Below, piece by piece: positions 54,217 to 63,359 of a stretch of 64,000 nt of DNA. The position numbers and the translations under genes were made by a program. This stretch comes from Natronosalvus caseinilyticus (GTDB taxonomy: Archaea; Halobacteriota; Halobacteria; Halobacteriales; Natrialbaceae). The notes under the pieces were generated by a model. It was not told where the DNA came from and did not search any database. It saw only the letters and a program-made list of their open reading frames with translations. Location of the stretch: contig NZ_CP100395.1 in assembly GCF_017357105.1 (NCBI RefSeq), positions 62,001 to 126,000 on the forward strand. The letters are read 5' to 3'. The first letter of the stretch is position 1. Every line of letters starts with the position of its first letter.

Positions 54217-54369
54217 CAGTCGATACCACTTCGGCCCGCACAATATAGCACCCACCCGCTTCCCACGCGTTGGCAACAGTGTGTACTCGCGAGCTGCTCT
54301 CTCGCAGCGGTGGATTCCGCTCTCTGAGATAATCGAAATATCTTTACTCGGATCGTCAAAAACCAGAGT

Positions 54370-55725
54370 GTGGACGACAAACGAGTCCAATTTTGGGTAC
54401 TTTATCTCACACGTTTCGCAGAAGGGTTTGGCTTTATCACCTTGATCACGCTGCTGCCGTACTACATCAATACGCTCGATCCCTCGAGTACGACCGTTCT
54501 CGGCGTAACGATCAGCGCCGGTCTCATCATCGGACTGTATACGACCGGGTTCACCCTCGCCCAAACCGTCGCCGTCGTCCCTCTTGCTTGGGCAGGTGAT
54601 CGCTTCGATAAGCGGCTCGTCTTGCTTATCGTGCTCGGTGTCGGCGTTGGCGTCTACGCGCTGTTCCCAGTCGTCGACTCAAGCGCCTCGTTCATCGCGA
54701 TCCGCGCGCTCCAGGGCGTCGCCGTCACGGGCACTGGCCTGATGACGCTGTCGTTGGTCGGTCAGATCGCCGATGTGGGAACGCGAGCAAACTACATCGG
54801 GAAGGCAAACGCGGCGAGCTTCGGGGCGTCGATTCTCGGCAGCATCAGTGCGGGCACGCTCTACGACGCGTTCGGGTTCGGTCCGATTTTCCTCGTCATC
54901 GTCTGTATCATGGTCGTCGCCTGGGTCGGAACCTTCTGGTTTCTGAACCCGGACGAGACGCGGATCGAAGGGTTCCCGTTTTCGGGGTTGGCACTCAATC
55001 GGCGCATCTTGACGCTCTCGACGTTTCGCTTCCAGTACGCGTTCTCTGTAACCCTCGTTCGGACGTGGGTGCCGATTTTCGCTGGCGTCTCTGCCGCTGA
55101 AGGCGGTCTTGCATACGGCGGCTTCGCTGTCGCGCTGACGGTCGTTGCTGAAAAGTTCACCAATATGTGCTGTCAACCGTTTACCGGACGGCTCTCGGAC
55201 GGATATGGACGGGCGCTGTTCGTCTTTGCAGGTGGAGCAGCTTACGGGCTCATCGCGTTGGCTGTCCCGCTTTCACCGTTGGTAGGGGCGGCCCTCGGGT
55301 TTCCCTCTGAACTCGTCGTGGCAATTCCCGCTGTACTCGCTGGGAGCACGCTCCCTGCGTGGCTGCCATACAACTCGACCGGCGATCAACTCGTCTTGAT
55401 TGGCGAGGTATCTCCGGCATTTTTCCCGCTCGTTTTCCTCTCCGGACTCCTCGGCATCGCCGATAGTTTCCGCGAACCAGCGAGCATGGCGTTGTTCGCC
55501 GACGAAGGCACCGAAGAAGGCGGTGTCGCCTCGAGTTTCGGTATCCGCGAGCTCGTCTGGCGTCCAGGAAGCGTGATCGCTCCCTTGCTCGGCGGCTGGC
55601 TGATGGTCGAGGTGAGTATGGCGTCGGTCTTCTACGTCGGGGGTGCGTTTGCGCTGACTGGCGTGACGACATTTTTCGTCATTCTCGTACGTTTTCATGG
55701 ACGAAGTGCGCTCATGAAGTGGTGA
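54370..55725 (+). CDS. Major facilitator superfamily transporter
   Basis: 451 residues, 12 membrane segments, GTG start. The MFS loop 2-3 motif is present as LAWAGDRFDKRLVLLIVLGV, and its repeat in the second half as GRLSDGYGRALFVFAGG. ALQGVAVTGTGLMTLSLVGQ and IGKANAASFGASILGSISAG lie in spans 4-5. The substrate cannot be inferred from the neighbours. Confidence 0.9.
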   Translation: MDDKRVQFWVLYLTRFAEGFGFITLITLLPYYINTLDPSSTTVLGVTISAGLIIGLYTTGFTLAQTVAVVPLAWAGDRFDKRLVLLIVLGVGVGVYALFPVVDSSASFIAIRALQGVAVTGTGLMTLSLVGQIADVGTRANYIGKANAASFGASILGSISAGTLYDAFGFGPIFLVIVCIMVVAWVGTFWFLNPDETRIEGFPFSGLALNRRILTLSTFRFQYAFSVTLVRTWVPIFAGVSAAEGGLAYGGFAVALTVVAEKFTNMCCQPFTGRLSDGYGRALFVFAGGAAYGLIALAVPLSPLVGAALGFPSELVVAIPAVLAGSTLPAWLPYNSTGDQLVLIGEVSPAFFPLVFLSGLLGIADSFREPASMALFADEGTEEGGVASSFGIRELVWRPGSVIAPLLGGWLMVEVSMASVFYVGGAFALTGVTTFFVILVRFHGRSALMKW

Positions 55726-56131
55726 GCAACAGGAACCGATTCGAGTTTATCGTTGGCTCACGCAAAAGTTTTGTAGGAGTTTCGTGAGATGATTCTGCAT
55801 TCGACTGTGTGGCAGCTTGGAGAAAGCAGCCCTCTTGACCACCTCAATTGATGATAGGTTTAATACCTCAGTCATCAGCATAGGTGATCACAGGAAACGC
55901 GCTTAATCTCTAAAAACCAGAAATATACAAGACATTTGAAAAAGACCTTTGTTTGTTCATGCCATTGTGGAAACATACGGTAGGATGTGCCTCTGACACC
56001 GACATTCCTACCGCTTTAGCTGTATCGCCCTAACTATAAGACTATGTTCAATAAGCGCTCGTATTGGGGCATTTATTTCGTTCTAAAATACGTGTGGGGA
56101 ATTGGGTTTCAACAAAGCTCGAAAAACGCAA
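55726..56131. other. AT-rich gene-free stretch
   Basis: No supported gene. 55850-56060 is AT-rich with several TATA-like runs but no start context. Confidence 0.4.
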
Positions 56132-56803
56132 TCATATGCCATCCAGATGTGCGTGTACTCGCCGGTGCTCCGCTGAAATTGAACCGACTGTTTGTTCTTC
56201 GATCCAGACGATTCCATCGACGATCTCTTTCAGTGCAGAGAGCGTGTCCTCATCGTGTTTGGTGTACTCGAAACCAAGGACGACGAGCCCCGAGTCAGTC
56301 CGCCCCTCGATGAGGTGTTTAAGGACACTGATGGTGCGTTCCAGACCGTCGTCTGCGAGTAGCGGCGTGAGTGATCGAATCCCAAAATGGGTCTTCTGGC
56401 TATCGCTCGCCATCGAGGCTTCTAGCTCCCAGAGTGCGAGTACGAGCCGAGTCAATTCGACCGAGTGCGGTAACGAGACGACTGGATACTTCTGGAATGG
56501 AGAAGAGGGGTGATTTTGCGGAGTCGCATCGACAACCCCGAATCGGCCAGATTCTGGTGATGCGAGAAATATTTGTTGTTGGATCGTTCGTTCAGCAGAA
56601 ACAGCCGTCGTGACGATAATTCGGCGTTCTGCGGGAGACGTAAAACGATCCAAAATCCGTAGCGAGACGGCGTACTCATCCAGTGGCGCAGGTTTTGCAA
56701 CGAGAATTACTGAATCCTCGGTGAGACTGTTCGGGAGTTCCTCGAAATCGATTGCTCGGAGTGGTTTTTCGGAATCGGGCGTTGGCATAGGTATCTGTTT
56801 CAA
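56132..56803 (-). CDS. DUF7504 family protein (copy 2)
   Basis: A 223-residue paralogue of 43002-43658 with the same landmarks: SVILVAKPAPLDEYAVSLRI (degenerate P-loop position), FGVVDATPQNH, FGIRSLTPLLADDGLERTIS, TDSGLVVLGFEYTKHDEDTL, EIVDGIVWIEE. It starts 14 bp after the zinc-ribbon stop. Confidence 0.75.
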   Translation of the reverse strand: MKQIPMPTPDSEKPLRAIDFEELPNSLTEDSVILVAKPAPLDEYAVSLRILDRFTSPAERRIIVTTAVSAERTIQQQIFLASPESGRFGVVDATPQNHPSSPFQKYPVVSLPHSVELTRLVLALWELEASMASDSQKTHFGIRSLTPLLADDGLERTISVLKHLIEGRTDSGLVVLGFEYTKHDEDTLSALKEIVDGIVWIEEQTVGSISAEHRRVHAHLDGI

Positions 56804-56817
56804 GTTGAGGTTGTTCG

Positions 56818-57021
56818 CTAGCTGTTCGATTCTGGAGTCGATGACTGATCGAGCGTACGGAGTGTCTGTTCGGGATAGTACCGTTCACCGCACGATTGGC
56901 ATACGGCGACAACGATCGAATCAGTCGTTGTCACTGAATCCCCTGCTTCCAACGGGTCAACCGTCGCTTCTTCGAACCTCTCCCCGCATGCTGAACAGGG
57001 AAGATCGTATTCTACGGTCAT
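56818..57021 (-). CDS. Zinc-ribbon protein of a zinc-ribbon/DUF7504 pair (copy 2)
   Basis: Sixty-seven residues: MTVEYDLPCSACGERFEEAT, then VVAVCQSCGERYYPEQTLRT. Same CxxC spacing and YYPE end as 42783-42995, and the same gene order before DUF7504. Confidence 0.8.
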   Translation of the reverse strand: MTVEYDLPCSACGERFEEATVDPLEAGDSVTTTDSIVVAVCQSCGERYYPEQTLRTLDQSSTPESNS

Positions 57022-57265
57022 GATTCACGGGCGTGTATGGTAACCGCTCAGGGGTGAGAGCATGAAGCGGTTTCAAGCAAATGTGCGGCCCGATCGATCA
57101 GATCCGATAGAGGCTAGCTATGAAGGGTGAAGATACGTAGCCGCACTGAAGCTGAATTCTAGTTTTTTAGTGGTACGTAAGTAGGTTTCGTTCACTTACG
57201 ACATCTCTTTATACCGAGATAGTTGAACCGCTGGAACTATACCGCTGGGCCCCAGTGTTACTACT

Positions 57266-57460
57266 ATGGGTTTTGGAAGCTACGACGAGTCTGAGCAACA
57301 GCATCAAAATAAGGATACAGAAGACGATGAAGATGCAGCTGTGAGTGTCCACGAGCACGAACACGAAGGAACGATTACTGTCGAAACTGGTGGCTCAACG
57401 GACGATCTACTCGGTCAACTCGAAGATATCAAAGCAAAAAAAGCACAGGACGACGAGTAA
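57266..57460 (+). CDS. DUF5786 family protein
   Basis: Sixty-four residues beginning MGFGSYDESEQQHQ, a start typical of this haloarchaeal family, then a His/Glu-rich stretch (VHEHEHEGTITVETG) and an acidic helix (DDLLGQLEDIKAKKAQ). Cytosolic; function unknown. Confidence 0.85.
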   Translation: MGFGSYDESEQQHQNKDTEDDEDAAVSVHEHEHEGTITVETGGSTDDLLGQLEDIKAKKAQDDE

Positions 57461-57529
57461 TCCACACAGGAGAGGTGCCCCACAAATCAGAGGTACTATC
57501 ACTCGACCAAGTGGGGGTTACGCCTCAAT

Positions 57530-58873
57530 TCAAACGAGCTGAATAATATTTCCGTTCGACGTCGGATGGAGATCACGACCGAGCGCGTAGCCCTGATTCG
57601 AAGCGAGGTCAACGTACCCTGAGAAGCCCTTGAGATCCTGGTGGGCAGGGATCACGTGCTGGGGCTGGAGCGCGTCAAGCATTTGGTAGTGACCTTCCTG
57701 ACAGAGGTGACCCGACACGTGGATATCGGAATATACGCGAGCACCCTGCATACCGAGTAGTTTTTCGGCCTGGTAGCGCTGCCCTTCGTTGGTCGGTTCA
57801 GGGATGACGCGGGCAGAGAAGACGACCTTGTCGCCGTCATCGAGTTCGTATGACGTCTCGCCTCGAGCCATTCGCGTGAGCATCGCGCGCGGTTCCCCCT
57901 GATGACCTGTCACAAGAGGAAGGAAGTTCTCTTTTCCGTCGTTCATAATCCGTTCGAACGTCTCATCAATGGCATGCCGATATCCGTACATCGGAACGTC
58001 CGATGGGAAGTCGATACCCACCTGTTGTGCGGTCCCAGAGTAGTGGTCCATCGATCGACCGAGTAGTATCGGTTGGCGACCGATCTCGCGGGCAAATTCG
58101 ACGAGGGATTTTACTCGAGCGATGTGACTTGAAAAAGTCGTTGCAACGATTCCACCGTCGTAATCTTCCATACTATAGAGCGTATCACGAAGATGTTCTC
58201 GAGCAACGTTTTCGGAGGGCGTACGTCCTTTTTTGTTTGCGTTGGTACAGTCCTCAATGTAACAGAGGACACCGTTACCCTCGCGGCCAATCTCACGGAA
58301 TCGCTTCATATCGATTGGCTCGCCGATGACCGGTGTGTGATCCATGCGCTTGTCCAGTCCATAGACGATCGCGCCCTCAGGCGTGTGAAGAACTGGATTA
58401 ATCGCCTGAACGATTGAGTGGGTGACGTTGACGAACTCAAGCTCACAACCCTGATCGCCGATACGCATCGTTTCGCCCGCGTCCATCGTGATCAGATCGT
58501 TTTCAGAGCCGAATTTTTGCTCGTCTTCGAGTTCCGCTCTGACCAGTTCGAGGGTGAATGGTGTGGCGATGACAGGTGCGTCGTACCGATGAGCCAGCTT
58601 GCTGATCGCCCCAATATGATCGAGGTGCCCGTGGGTCGGAACGATCGCTTGTACGTCGCCATCGAGGTCGCTCATCACCCGGTCGTCGGGGATGGCGCCC
58701 ATGTCGATCAGGTCGAGACTGTGCATCCCTTCTGTTTGGATATTGTCGTGAATAAGGACCTTCGATAGGTTGAGTCCCATATCGAAAATCACAATGTCGT
58801 CACCGGCACGGACAGCAGTCATCTGTCGGCCGACTTCTTCGTATCCGCCAATTGTCGCAATTTCAATTTCCAT
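57530..58873 (-). CDS. rnj: Archaeal RNase J (5'-3' exoribonuclease, beta-CASP)
   Basis: 447 residues. The MBL core has [35 protein letters not shown] and [11 protein letters not shown]. The beta-CASP part contains [56 protein letters not shown], and the C-terminal [20 protein letters not shown] with VIPAHQDL. It degrades monophosphorylated RNA from the 5' end. Haloarchaea normally carry one copy on the chromosome, so this is probably a paralogue. Intact. Confidence 0.94.
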   Translation of the reverse strand: MEIEIATIGGYEEVGRQMTAVRAGDDIVIFDMGLNLSKVLIHDNIQTEGMHSLDLIDMGAIPDDRVMSDLDGDVQAIVPTHGHLDHIGAISKLAHRYDAPVIATPFTLELVRAELEDEQKFGSENDLITMDAGETMRIGDQGCELEFVNVTHSIVQAINPVLHTPEGAIVYGLDKRMDHTPVIGEPIDMKRFREIGREGNGVLCYIEDCTNANKKGRTPSENVAREHLRDTLYSMEDYDGGIVATTFSSHIARVKSLVEFAREIGRQPILLGRSMDHYSGTAQQVGIDFPSDVPMYGYRHAIDETFERIMNDGKENFLPLVTGHQGEPRAMLTRMARGETSYELDDGDKVVFSARVIPEPTNEGQRYQAEKLLGMQGARVYSDIHVSGHLCQEGHYQMLDALQPQHVIPAHQDLKGFSGYVDLASNQGYALGRDLHPTSNGNIIQLV

Positions 58874-59096
58874 TGGTAGACCCGATCATAGCAGTCCTAC
58901 GGCACAGATATGAGAGCCAGAATGGCCATCGTGTGGAGGAACACGAACGTTCGGCAACGTGAGCAACTACGTCAATCACGTCCTTGGCGGCATAGCCTAA
59001 TCGAACGTTCCGTCCCAACTGTGCCAAGGACAGCGCCTCTTTCGGTTGAGTGAACCTTGATGCTCCGAACGTAAGTACCTCCGGGTCCCAAGAAAG

Positions 59097-59104
59097 GAAA
59101 TCCG
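59097..59104. repeat. Target-site duplication GAAATCCG (left)
   Basis: Repeated exactly at 61798-61805, flanking the outer cassette 59105-61797. Confidence 0.8.
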
Positions 59105-59271
59105 GGCTCTGTTAAAATCATTGGAAACGGACACAAGTGGTTTGCTGAATACACAGCGCGAATGTGGCATTGCCCGAGGAGCGATTACACAGAAGACCAA
59201 ACACTCAGTACAGGAACTGCACATAGTGCTTGTCCAGAAAACATTTATCAATGTGATTATGATTGGATGAT

Positions 59272-59550
59272 ATGGATACACCTCAGTTGTCCCGCCGGCA
59301 TATCATCGGAACTGTGGCTCTTTCAGCTCTTGCGGGCTGTACAGCCTCCAGCTCCGAATCCGAAATCCAAATCGGGAACATTATGATCGGTAACTGGCGA
59401 GATGATCCGGTCACTATTACGCTCCGTCTTGATCGAGAGGGAATTACAGTCTTTGAAGAGGCTATCGAGATCGATGGTGATGGGGAAAACCTCATCGAGC
59501 AGTCATGGGATGCTGACCCCGGTGAGTATACTATTATGGGCCTCGTTTAG
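59272..59550 (+). pseudogene. Tat lipoprotein gene, 5' part, split by a transposon
   Basis: MDTPQLSRRHIIGTVALSAL then lipobox ALAGC, then IGNWRDDPVTITLRLDREG and EQSWDADPGEYTIM, where the element at 59539 begins; the last codons (GLV) come from the transposon end. Removing 59539-61490 and one CTATTATG copy joins this frame directly to YSTETEGRIYNLSLPEDVES at 61499 and on to TGA at 61654. The intact product would be about 144 residues. Confidence 0.85.
59531..59538. repeat. Target-site duplication CTATTATG (left)
   Basis: Identical to 61491-61498; flanks the inner element 59539-61490. Confidence 0.9.
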
Positions 59551-59740
59551 ACGTAGATATACAGTAGAACGAGGCTGCTCCCCTCACTCTTTAGATCAAA
59601 TTCGGAATAAAACACTCGGTCAGTTGGGCGTGTAAATCTATCGCTGAGATCGTGGACACTTTCGATAGGTGGCTCAGAACGACAATAGCCACAGGATTAG
59701 GGACGCACCATTATGAAGACGGATTACGTCTTGTAAAAAC

Positions 59741-60472
59741 ATGGGTATAACTAGCCATGGGTCGGATATGCTTGAAGAGAATGGCGTGGTTGGACTGTTT
59801 GCAGCATATCAACTTGAACGGCCTCAAACAGCCGACGATGATGTCGAGATCTCCACTGAAGAAGTTTGCAACATCCTTGAAGATAGCAATAGGCCAGAAG
59901 AAGTGCTCGTTGATACGTATCTAATGAGTGAGCTTACCCCCGGAGTGGACTACCTTGTCCGTATCCATGCGCACGACTTGACCACTGCTCAGGAAGTCCT
60001 CCGAGAGTTTCAGGCCACATCGTTTGGACGGTACTCGAAACTCATCGATGTGCTTACTGGGATTATCCGGGATGCCGTCTACCTCCCGCAAACACCTGAT
60101 CTCGATGCAATCGAAAAGGCAGCGACCTTCGAAGGAACGGAACCGCCGGACTACGCGATCATCATCCCTGTGGATAAAAACGCCGCATGGTGGAATCTTC
60201 CCGAATCTGACCGCATTGAAAAAATGCGAGATCACATCGAAGTGGCGCTCCCCTACCTCGATCGTATCCGCCGTCAGCTCTACCATTCCAGCGGTCTCAC
60301 CGATTACGAGTACATTACCTATTTCGAGACGAATGACCTCGGCGCGTTTATCGATCTCTACCGAGACTTGGAATCAATCCCCGAATACCACTACGTTACC
60401 GACGGCGATCCTACGTTGATCGGTCGTATCGAATCGTCTGAAACTATTGTCACCAAGCTTCTCCAAACTTAA
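59741..60472 (+). CDS. Chlorite dismutase/HemQ-family heme protein, transposon cargo
   Basis: 243 residues; Met at 59768 is an alternative start. Family landmarks: VVGLFAAYQLERPQ, YLMSELTPGVDYLVRIHAHD, a YPxxK-like IIIPVDKNAAWWNLPESDRI, then MRDHIEVALPYLDRIRRQLY and LTDYEYITYFETNDLGAFID, ending HYVTDGDPTLIGRI. The His in MRDHIE sits where the proximal heme ligand is expected, though alignment is needed. Haloarchaeal relatives act in heme handling; true chlorite degradation is not implied. No ABM domain is fused. Converges on the transposase gene with 51 bp between stops. Confidence 0.85.
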   Translation: MGITSHGSDMLEENGVVGLFAAYQLERPQTADDDVEISTEEVCNILEDSNRPEEVLVDTYLMSELTPGVDYLVRIHAHDLTTAQEVLREFQATSFGRYSKLIDVLTGIIRDAVYLPQTPDLDAIEKAATFEGTEPPDYAIIIPVDKNAAWWNLPESDRIEKMRDHIEVALPYLDRIRRQLYHSSGLTDYEYITYFETNDLGAFIDLYRDLESIPEYHYVTDGDPTLIGRIESSETIVTKLLQT

Positions 60473-60523
60473 AATATTTTATATCTTCACACACACTTTG
60501 ACGAATAGTAGGTAGATTGGCGG

Positions 60524-61417
60524 CTAGTGTAGTATGTTCTTCCCCAGTATTGACCAATATGAACGGATCACACGCGAGAAGCGTGTCTTGAAGCAGATAG
60601 CAATCTCGATGTTTCGGACAGCGGATTTTAACACAATTTCGCGGAACTGACCGAACCACGTTCGTGCCCGGAGCGTATCGCCATAACGCTGTTTGAGAGC
60701 GAAAAAGATCGCCTCGACCGCAGACCGCCGATGATAGGCATTATCATCTTGGCGAACGTTATGAGCTACATCTAATGGCGTAAATTCACGATGCTTGATC
60801 ACAGGGCGAACATCCGCCTCCCGTAGGCGGTGACGAAGGGCGTCCCAGTCGTAGCCTTTGTCGGCAGTGACCGTCTGAAGCTGGTCGAGATTCCGTGTGA
60901 GTACTTGGCATCCGACTTGCGTGTCGTGCGGTTGCTGCATCGAGCAGTGGACATCCAACACGGCACCGGTCTCACAATCGACTAACGCAGTCGTCTTCAC
61001 CGATCTGAAGGTGTAGTCCGTCTGGTTCGCGTAGTGGCGGCTGGCCGAGTGTCGGTCGAGGCCGGTTGCGTCGATAGCCTGTACCTCACCGGTGTCGTGA
61101 AGATCAGCGGAGAGTCGGAGGAGCGTTCGCCAGACAGCCATCTTAAGTTCCCGCTTCCGAACGCACACGGTCGTGAAGTCCGGAAGTTCGCTGATTTTGA
61201 GGCCCATCTTCTCGACGATTCCGTGCATCTCGTGAAGAATATCGAGTAGTCGTCGGTACGGAAGGTCGAGGTATTCACGGAGGCCATGGAGGACGATAAC
61301 CACCCAGCCAGCGTATCCGCCGTCACCCTTCTTGACTGCCGTATCAGGAACGCCCGAAACAGCGCGTTTCGCCAACGTAACAAGACGATCAGTGAAACGT
61401 GAGAGATGGGAGGACAC
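60524..61417 (-). CDS. IS5-family transposase (paralogue with altered C-terminus)
   Basis: 297 residues. DDE residues: TGEVQAIDATGLDRHSASRH, QTVTADKGYDWDALRHRLRE, RSAVEAIFFALKQRYGDTLR. It matches 35787-36626 up to KSAVRNIEIAI, then continues for about 20 extra residues (CFKTRFSRVIRSYWSILGK) not present in the sister, where cargo DNA joins. The catalytic domain looks intact, so the element may be active. Confidence 0.9.
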   Translation of the reverse strand: MSSHLSRFTDRLVTLAKRAVSGVPDTAVKKGDGGYAGWVVIVLHGLREYLDLPYRRLLDILHEMHGIVEKMGLKISELPDFTTVCVRKRELKMAVWRTLLRLSADLHDTGEVQAIDATGLDRHSASRHYANQTDYTFRSVKTTALVDCETGAVLDVHCSMQQPHDTQVGCQVLTRNLDQLQTVTADKGYDWDALRHRLREADVRPVIKHREFTPLDVAHNVRQDDNAYHRRSAVEAIFFALKQRYGDTLRARTWFGQFREIVLKSAVRNIEIAICFKTRFSRVIRSYWSILGKNILH

Positions 61418-61490
61418 ACTGCTTGTTTCTGCCTTTGACGTGGATTAGTTTACCGGAATTAGTGCCTCTTTCCGGCGTCTAAACAAGGCC

Positions 61491-61656
61491 CTATTATGTA
61501 TTCGACGGAGACGGAAGGACGAATCTACAATTTGTCTCTTCCAGAAGATGTGGAAAGTGCAAATGGAGACTGTATCGACATTCAGATTCACTGCCGAGCA
61601 GACCTGACTGATATCGTTTTCAGAGACGATAGCCCACCGTGGGGCAAATGTTGAAG
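61491..61656 (+). pseudogene. Tat lipoprotein gene, 3' part
   Basis: Starts with the duplicated CTATTATG and continues in frame as YSTETEGRIYNLSLPEDVES, CIDIQIHCRADLTDIVFRDD and SPPWGKC to TGA. It has no start signals of its own (an ATG inside the TSD could initiate a short product). It is the missing second half of 59272-59538. Confidence 0.85.
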
Positions 61657-61837
61657 TGATCGTTCAATAAGCAGCTGTATGCGCCGATTGGTTTCGGACT
61701 TAAAGTGTGAAATAAACGTGGGCGCCGTGCTGCACTCATCCTCTGTATACAGCACGACCAGCGAAACATATCACTGCTTTAGGATTTCAACGAGGCTGAA
61801 ATCCGTTATGTCAAAATAAATATGTTACTAAATAGCC

Positions 61838-62989
61838 TTATGGCCGCTTGAGCGCACCATCGCTGTCAAAGAGACTGTGGCTATCTTTCGGTTCCCCAGG
61901 GTATTGGCGCGCAGCCTCTGCGTCGAATTCAACACCAAGACCAGGTTCGTCAGGTACTTCGATCGCCCCGTCTTCGACTTCGAAATCATGTTTGACGATT
62001 TCGTCGCCCCATTTGACGTCTCGACTCATATGTTCGAGCACTTCGAGATTTTCGACCCCTGCACAAAGGTGCAAACCAGCGGCCGTACTCACACCAGCGT
62101 TGGGATTGTGGGGTGCGAACGTCATGTACCTCGATTTGGCAATAGCTGCCGCGTGCTGGAGTTCCTGTAAGCTTCCGTAGTTCGTTAGGTCGGGCTGTAC
62201 GATGTCACAGGCTTGTTTGCGAACAATCTCTTCCATCGTCTCGTTATTATAGATGCGTTCGCCGGTTGCGACGGGCATATTGACGTGGTGAGCCACGTCG
62301 GCCATCACATCTCGATCTTCGAGTTCGACGGGCTCTTCAATGAACATGATGTCGTATTCTTCGAGAGCATTTGCGACCTCAATCGCCCCACGGCGTGAAA
62401 ATCGTCCGTGGCAGTCGAGAGCAATTCCGACATCCCAACCGACCGCTTCCCGAACAGCTTCAAGTAGTTCGGCGACTTCGTCGATCTGATCATTAGTCAG
62501 TGAATACTCATAGTGAGCGAACGGGTCGCATTTCAGCGCCGGATAACCCTGCTCTTCGACCGCTTTTTTCGCGTGGCGGGCGTAATTCTCTGGTGTCCGT
62601 TCCCCGATATGCCAGCCATTTGCATACACTGGAATTTCGTCATGAACTTTGCCACCGAGCAATTTCCAGACAGGTTCACCGTAGTACTTCCCGGCGATAT
62701 CCCAGAGTGCGATGTCGAACGCAGACGCGACGGCGTTAATCAGTTTTCCTGCGCGCCACGCAAATGGATAGCGACGCAATTTCCGGCTGATTTGCTTTCG
62801 GTTTAGTGGATCCTCGCCGATGAGGTAGTGCTTATGTGCGTCAGCAGTCGCTTCAAGCGCTGCGGTCAATCCTTCTCCACTGAGCGCTTCACCGACGCCA
62901 GTAATTCCCTCGTCTGTTTTGACCTGGACAAAGAACCAGTTACGCCAATCTGCATCGACGACGAACGTCTCGACATCAGTAACTCGCAT
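61838..62989 (-). CDS. Enolase-superfamily sugar-acid dehydratase (mandelate racemase/MLE type)
   Basis: 383 residues from Met at 62989 (63004 possible). Capping domain: FFVQVKTDEGITGVGEALSG. The barrel carries LKCDPF (a K-x-D base), metal ligands in ALDCHGRF, IEEPVE and ATGERI, and HNPNAG. These resemble D-galactonate/gluconate/xylonate dehydratases, which feed sugar acids to the semi- or non-phosphorylative pathways. No kinase or aldolase adjoins it. The upstream MarR-like gene is divergent and may regulate it (inference). Confidence 0.9.
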   Translation of the reverse strand: MRVTDVETFVVDADWRNWFFVQVKTDEGITGVGEALSGEGLTAALEATADAHKHYLIGEDPLNRKQISRKLRRYPFAWRAGKLINAVASAFDIALWDIAGKYYGEPVWKLLGGKVHDEIPVYANGWHIGERTPENYARHAKKAVEEQGYPALKCDPFAHYEYSLTNDQIDEVAELLEAVREAVGWDVGIALDCHGRFSRRGAIEVANALEEYDIMFIEEPVELEDRDVMADVAHHVNMPVATGERIYNNETMEEIVRKQACDIVQPDLTNYGSLQELQHAAAIAKSRYMTFAPHNPNAGVSTAAGLHLCAGVENLEVLEHMSRDVKWGDEIVKHDFEVEDGAIEVPDEPGLGVEFDAEAARQYPGEPKDSHSLFDSDGALKRP

Positions 62990-63116
62990 ATGAGTACTAT
63001 TCATCAGCCGTTGAAAGAAGTTATGAGTTCTCTTTAGCTCAGTTGATCACTCAAGTGAAAGCGGATCATAGGTCATTTGCTGGTTCGCGTTAGAGGATAT
63101 CGTGTACGGTTATCGA

Positions 63117-63359
63117 ATGTCGAACACAGAACTCTCAGACCTACCCCCGAGCGCTAAACTCGTCTATAAGGTGATTGAATTGGAAGGTGAACTGACCCAG
63201 AAACAGCTCATCGATGAAACTCTTCTGTCTCCGCGTACAGTACGTTATGCATTAGAGCGACTAGAATCGATCGGCGTAATCGAAGAAGAGACGTATTTTC
63301 GAGATGCCCGTCAGAGTCTGTACCGAACCACGAAACCGACTTGCACTGCGTGCGAGTGA
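63117..63359 (+). CDS. MarR-like winged-helix regulator
   Basis: Eighty residues from ATG 63117 (a GTG at 63102 is possible): LPPSAKLVYKVIELEGELTQ, then recognition helix region LSPRTVRYALERLESIGVIE and wing DARQSLYRTT. It is a compact DNA-binding domain, as in haloarchaeal stand-alone MarR-type proteins. Divergent from the dehydratase gene. Confidence 0.85.
   Translation: MSNTELSDLPPSAKLVYKVIELEGELTQKQLIDETLLSPRTVRYALERLESIGVIEEETYFRDARQSLYRTTKPTCTACE

Larger units (their letters stand above)
59539..61490. mobile_element. IS5/ISH1-like transposon with a chlorite-dismutase-family cargo gene (1952 bp)
   Basis: Ends GGCCTCGTTTAGACG (59539-59553) and inverted GGCCTTGTTTAGACG (61476-61490), the same as the IS at 35765-36743. 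Perfect 8-bp duplication CTATTATG on both sides. Eight-bp duplications are known for the ISH1 group of IS5. The element is twice the length of its sister because a complete extra gene (59741-60472) lies between the transposase 3' end and the left terminal repeat. Confidence 0.9.
59105..61797. mobile_element. Passenger cassette carrying a lipoprotein gene, interrupted by a second transposon
   Basis: Left end GGCTCTGTTAAAATCATTGG with TTTGCTGAATACACAGCGCG further in (R type). Right end ATTTCAACGAGGCT preceded by the L-type block (GAAATAAACGTGGGCGCCGT, CATCCTCTGTATACAGCACG). The 8-bp duplication GAAATCCG flanks both ends. Without the nested 1960 bp (element plus one TSD) the cassette is about 733 bp, close to the 817 bp of its sister at 7552-8368. 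Only cargo: a Tat lipoprotein gene. Confidence 0.8.

Noticed and set aside
59341-60473. True chlorite-degrading enzyme
   Set aside because: The family also contains HemQ-like and PitA-like heme proteins; key residues cannot be assigned by eye, so only the family name is given.
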